48,365 nucleotides of DNA from the NCBI GenBank assembly GCA_022787165.1, contig JALFVL010000023.1:1-48365 (forward strand), read 5' to 3'. Position numbers and translations under genes: made by a program. Positions 47,573-48,365 of the stretch are shown in pieces (within the stretch, counting starts at the first letter, position 1; every line of letters begins with the position of its first letter). Origin of the DNA: Clostridiales bacterium (lineage in GTDB: Bacteria; Bacillota; Clostridia; Christensenellales; Aristaeellaceae). The notes beneath the pieces were generated by a model that was given only the letters and a program-made list of their open reading frames with translations, was not told the origin of the DNA and searched no databases.

Positions 47573-48365
47573 ATGAATGAGCCGATTCTGCGGCTTGACA
47601 ATCTGCACACCGCCTTTCACACGAAGGCGGGGGAGGTGCAGGCCGTGCGCGGCGTCTCCTTTGACGTGGCGCAGGGGGAAATCGTCGGCGTGGTTGGCGA
47701 ATCCGGCTGCGGCAAGAGCGTGACGGCGGCGTCGATTCTCCGGGTGCTGCCGGAAAATGCCTGGCACAGCGAGGGCAAAATCCTCTTTTTGGGCGAGGAT
47801 CTGCTTTCGCTGTCGAAGAGCCGGATGCGCGCCGTGCGCGGGCGGCAGATCTCCATGATCTTTCAGGACCCGATGACCTCGCTCAGCCCGCTGATGCGCA
47901 TCGGGCGGCAGATCGAGGAGGCCATTTTGCAAAGCGGCGACGGCGTCACCCGGGCGCAGGCCCGGGAGCGGGCGCTGGAGATGCTGCACAGGGTACACAT
48001 CCCCGACCCGGAGAGCCGCTACAACTGCTACCCGCATGAACTCTCCGGCGGCATGCGTCAGCGCGTGATGATCGCGATTGCGCTCTCCTGCCGGCCGAGG
48101 CTGGTCATTGCGGACGAGCCGACGACGGCGCTGGATGTGACCGTGCAGGCGCAGGTGCTGGAACTTCTGCAGGAATTGCAGGAAGAACTGGACACTTCCA
48201 TCCTGCTGATTACACATAACCTGGGTGTCGTGTGGAAAATGTGCGACTATGTCATGGTTATGTACGCGGGAAAGACGGTGGAGTACGCGGATGCGAAGAG
48301 GCTGTACGACAATCCGCTTCACCCGTACACATGGGGACTGCTGGACTCCATGCCGAAACTGAGCG
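47573..48365 (+). CDS. oppD: oligopeptide ABC transporter ATP-binding protein (OppD-like), partial
   Basis: 264 codons are present and the 3' end is cut by the window edge. ABC motifs: Walker A GVVGESGCGKSVTA, Q-loop MIFQDPMTSLSPLMRIG, signature LSGGMRQRVMIAIALS, Walker B RLVIADEPTTALD and H-loop LLITHNLGV. The C-terminal part begins the Opp-specific region (HPYTWGLLDSMPKL), where the Cys motif would follow. GGCGGAGGA precedes the ATG. Powers peptide uptake with OppB and OppC. Confidence 0.94.
   Translation, partial: MNEPILRLDNLHTAFHTKAGEVQAVRGVSFDVAQGEIVGVVGESGCGKSVTAASILRVLPENAWHSEGKILFLGEDLLSLSKSRMRAVRGRQISMIFQDPMTSLSPLMRIGRQIEEAILQSGDGVTRAQARERALEMLHRVHIPDPESRYNCYPHELSGGMRQRVMIAIALSCRPRLVIADEPTTALDVTVQAQVLELLQELQEELDTSILLITHNLGVVWKMCDYVMVMYAGKTVEYADAKRLYDNPLHPYTWGLLDSMPKLS

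Overview
The window is a GC-rich stretch (about 60-65% by eye) of a chromosome most like that of an anaerobic, low-oxygen-adapted Bacillota of the class Clostridia. Support: the order rplS-rbgA-rnhB-yraN, the L10 leader before rplJ-rplL, a CIRCE box plus CtsR-type heptads before hsp20, rubrerythrin, and a GlpA-like dehydrogenase with its FAD and DUF1667 partners. No phage, transposase, CRISPR array, tRNA or rRNA was seen. The assignment to Clostridia is inference from gene content.

Layout. 1-2055: end of rplS with its terminator, then the tightly packed rbgA-rnhB-yraN. 2083-6030: a very large membrane protein that joins two GT-C glycosyltransferase modules with carbohydrate-binding-like domains. 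6117-15408: a surface-polysaccharide operon starting at an extended -10 promoter, with two GT2 and two GT4 glycosyltransferases, an O-antigen ligase/polymerase, a monotopic priming sugar-phosphate transferase, a debranching-enzyme-like glycosidase and a secreted CHAP-like protein. 15590-18249: secreted alkaline phosphatase and a YibE/F membrane protein. 18200-19422 (minus): a phosphoribosyltransferase and a GNAT enzyme. 19522-22559: GtrA, a degenerate LCP protein, proA and a small Cys-rich protein. 22881-30493: rpiB, hsp20 under dual heat-shock control, an MBL hydrolase, tex, a secreted beta-propeller-like protein and a COG2509 flavoprotein. 30571-32516: rubrerythrin and the rplJL operon with its leader and attenuator. 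32590-33621: a secreted protein with exact 39-residue C3H repeats. 33725-39560: a minus-strand glycerol-3-phosphate-type operon (GlpA-like, FAD oxidoreductase, DUF1667, MgtC, HAD phosphatase) divergent from a DeoR/GlpR regulator. 39638-44559: an NhaC-type transporter and two PatB-like PLP enzymes, divergent from a YheO/DauR-type regulator. 44687-45259: a cyclophilin-like protein. 45379 to the end: an Opp-type ABC transporter (oppB, oppC and a partial oppD).

The most notable undescribed signals are not genes. First, a 79-nt element occurs twice, in opposite orientation, at 9518-9596 and 22736-22814. It has identical internal spacing, conserved loop sequence and two compensatory base-pair changes in its inner stem, and copy A supplies the last codons and stop of a glycosyltransferase gene. 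Second, the divergent promoter pair between the glycerol-phosphate operon and its DeoR-type regulator has overlapping -10 boxes and an 18-nt operator-like motif repeated once on each side. Third, three CtsR-like heptads with 10-bp phasing lie next to a CIRCE box that contains the -35 of hsp20.
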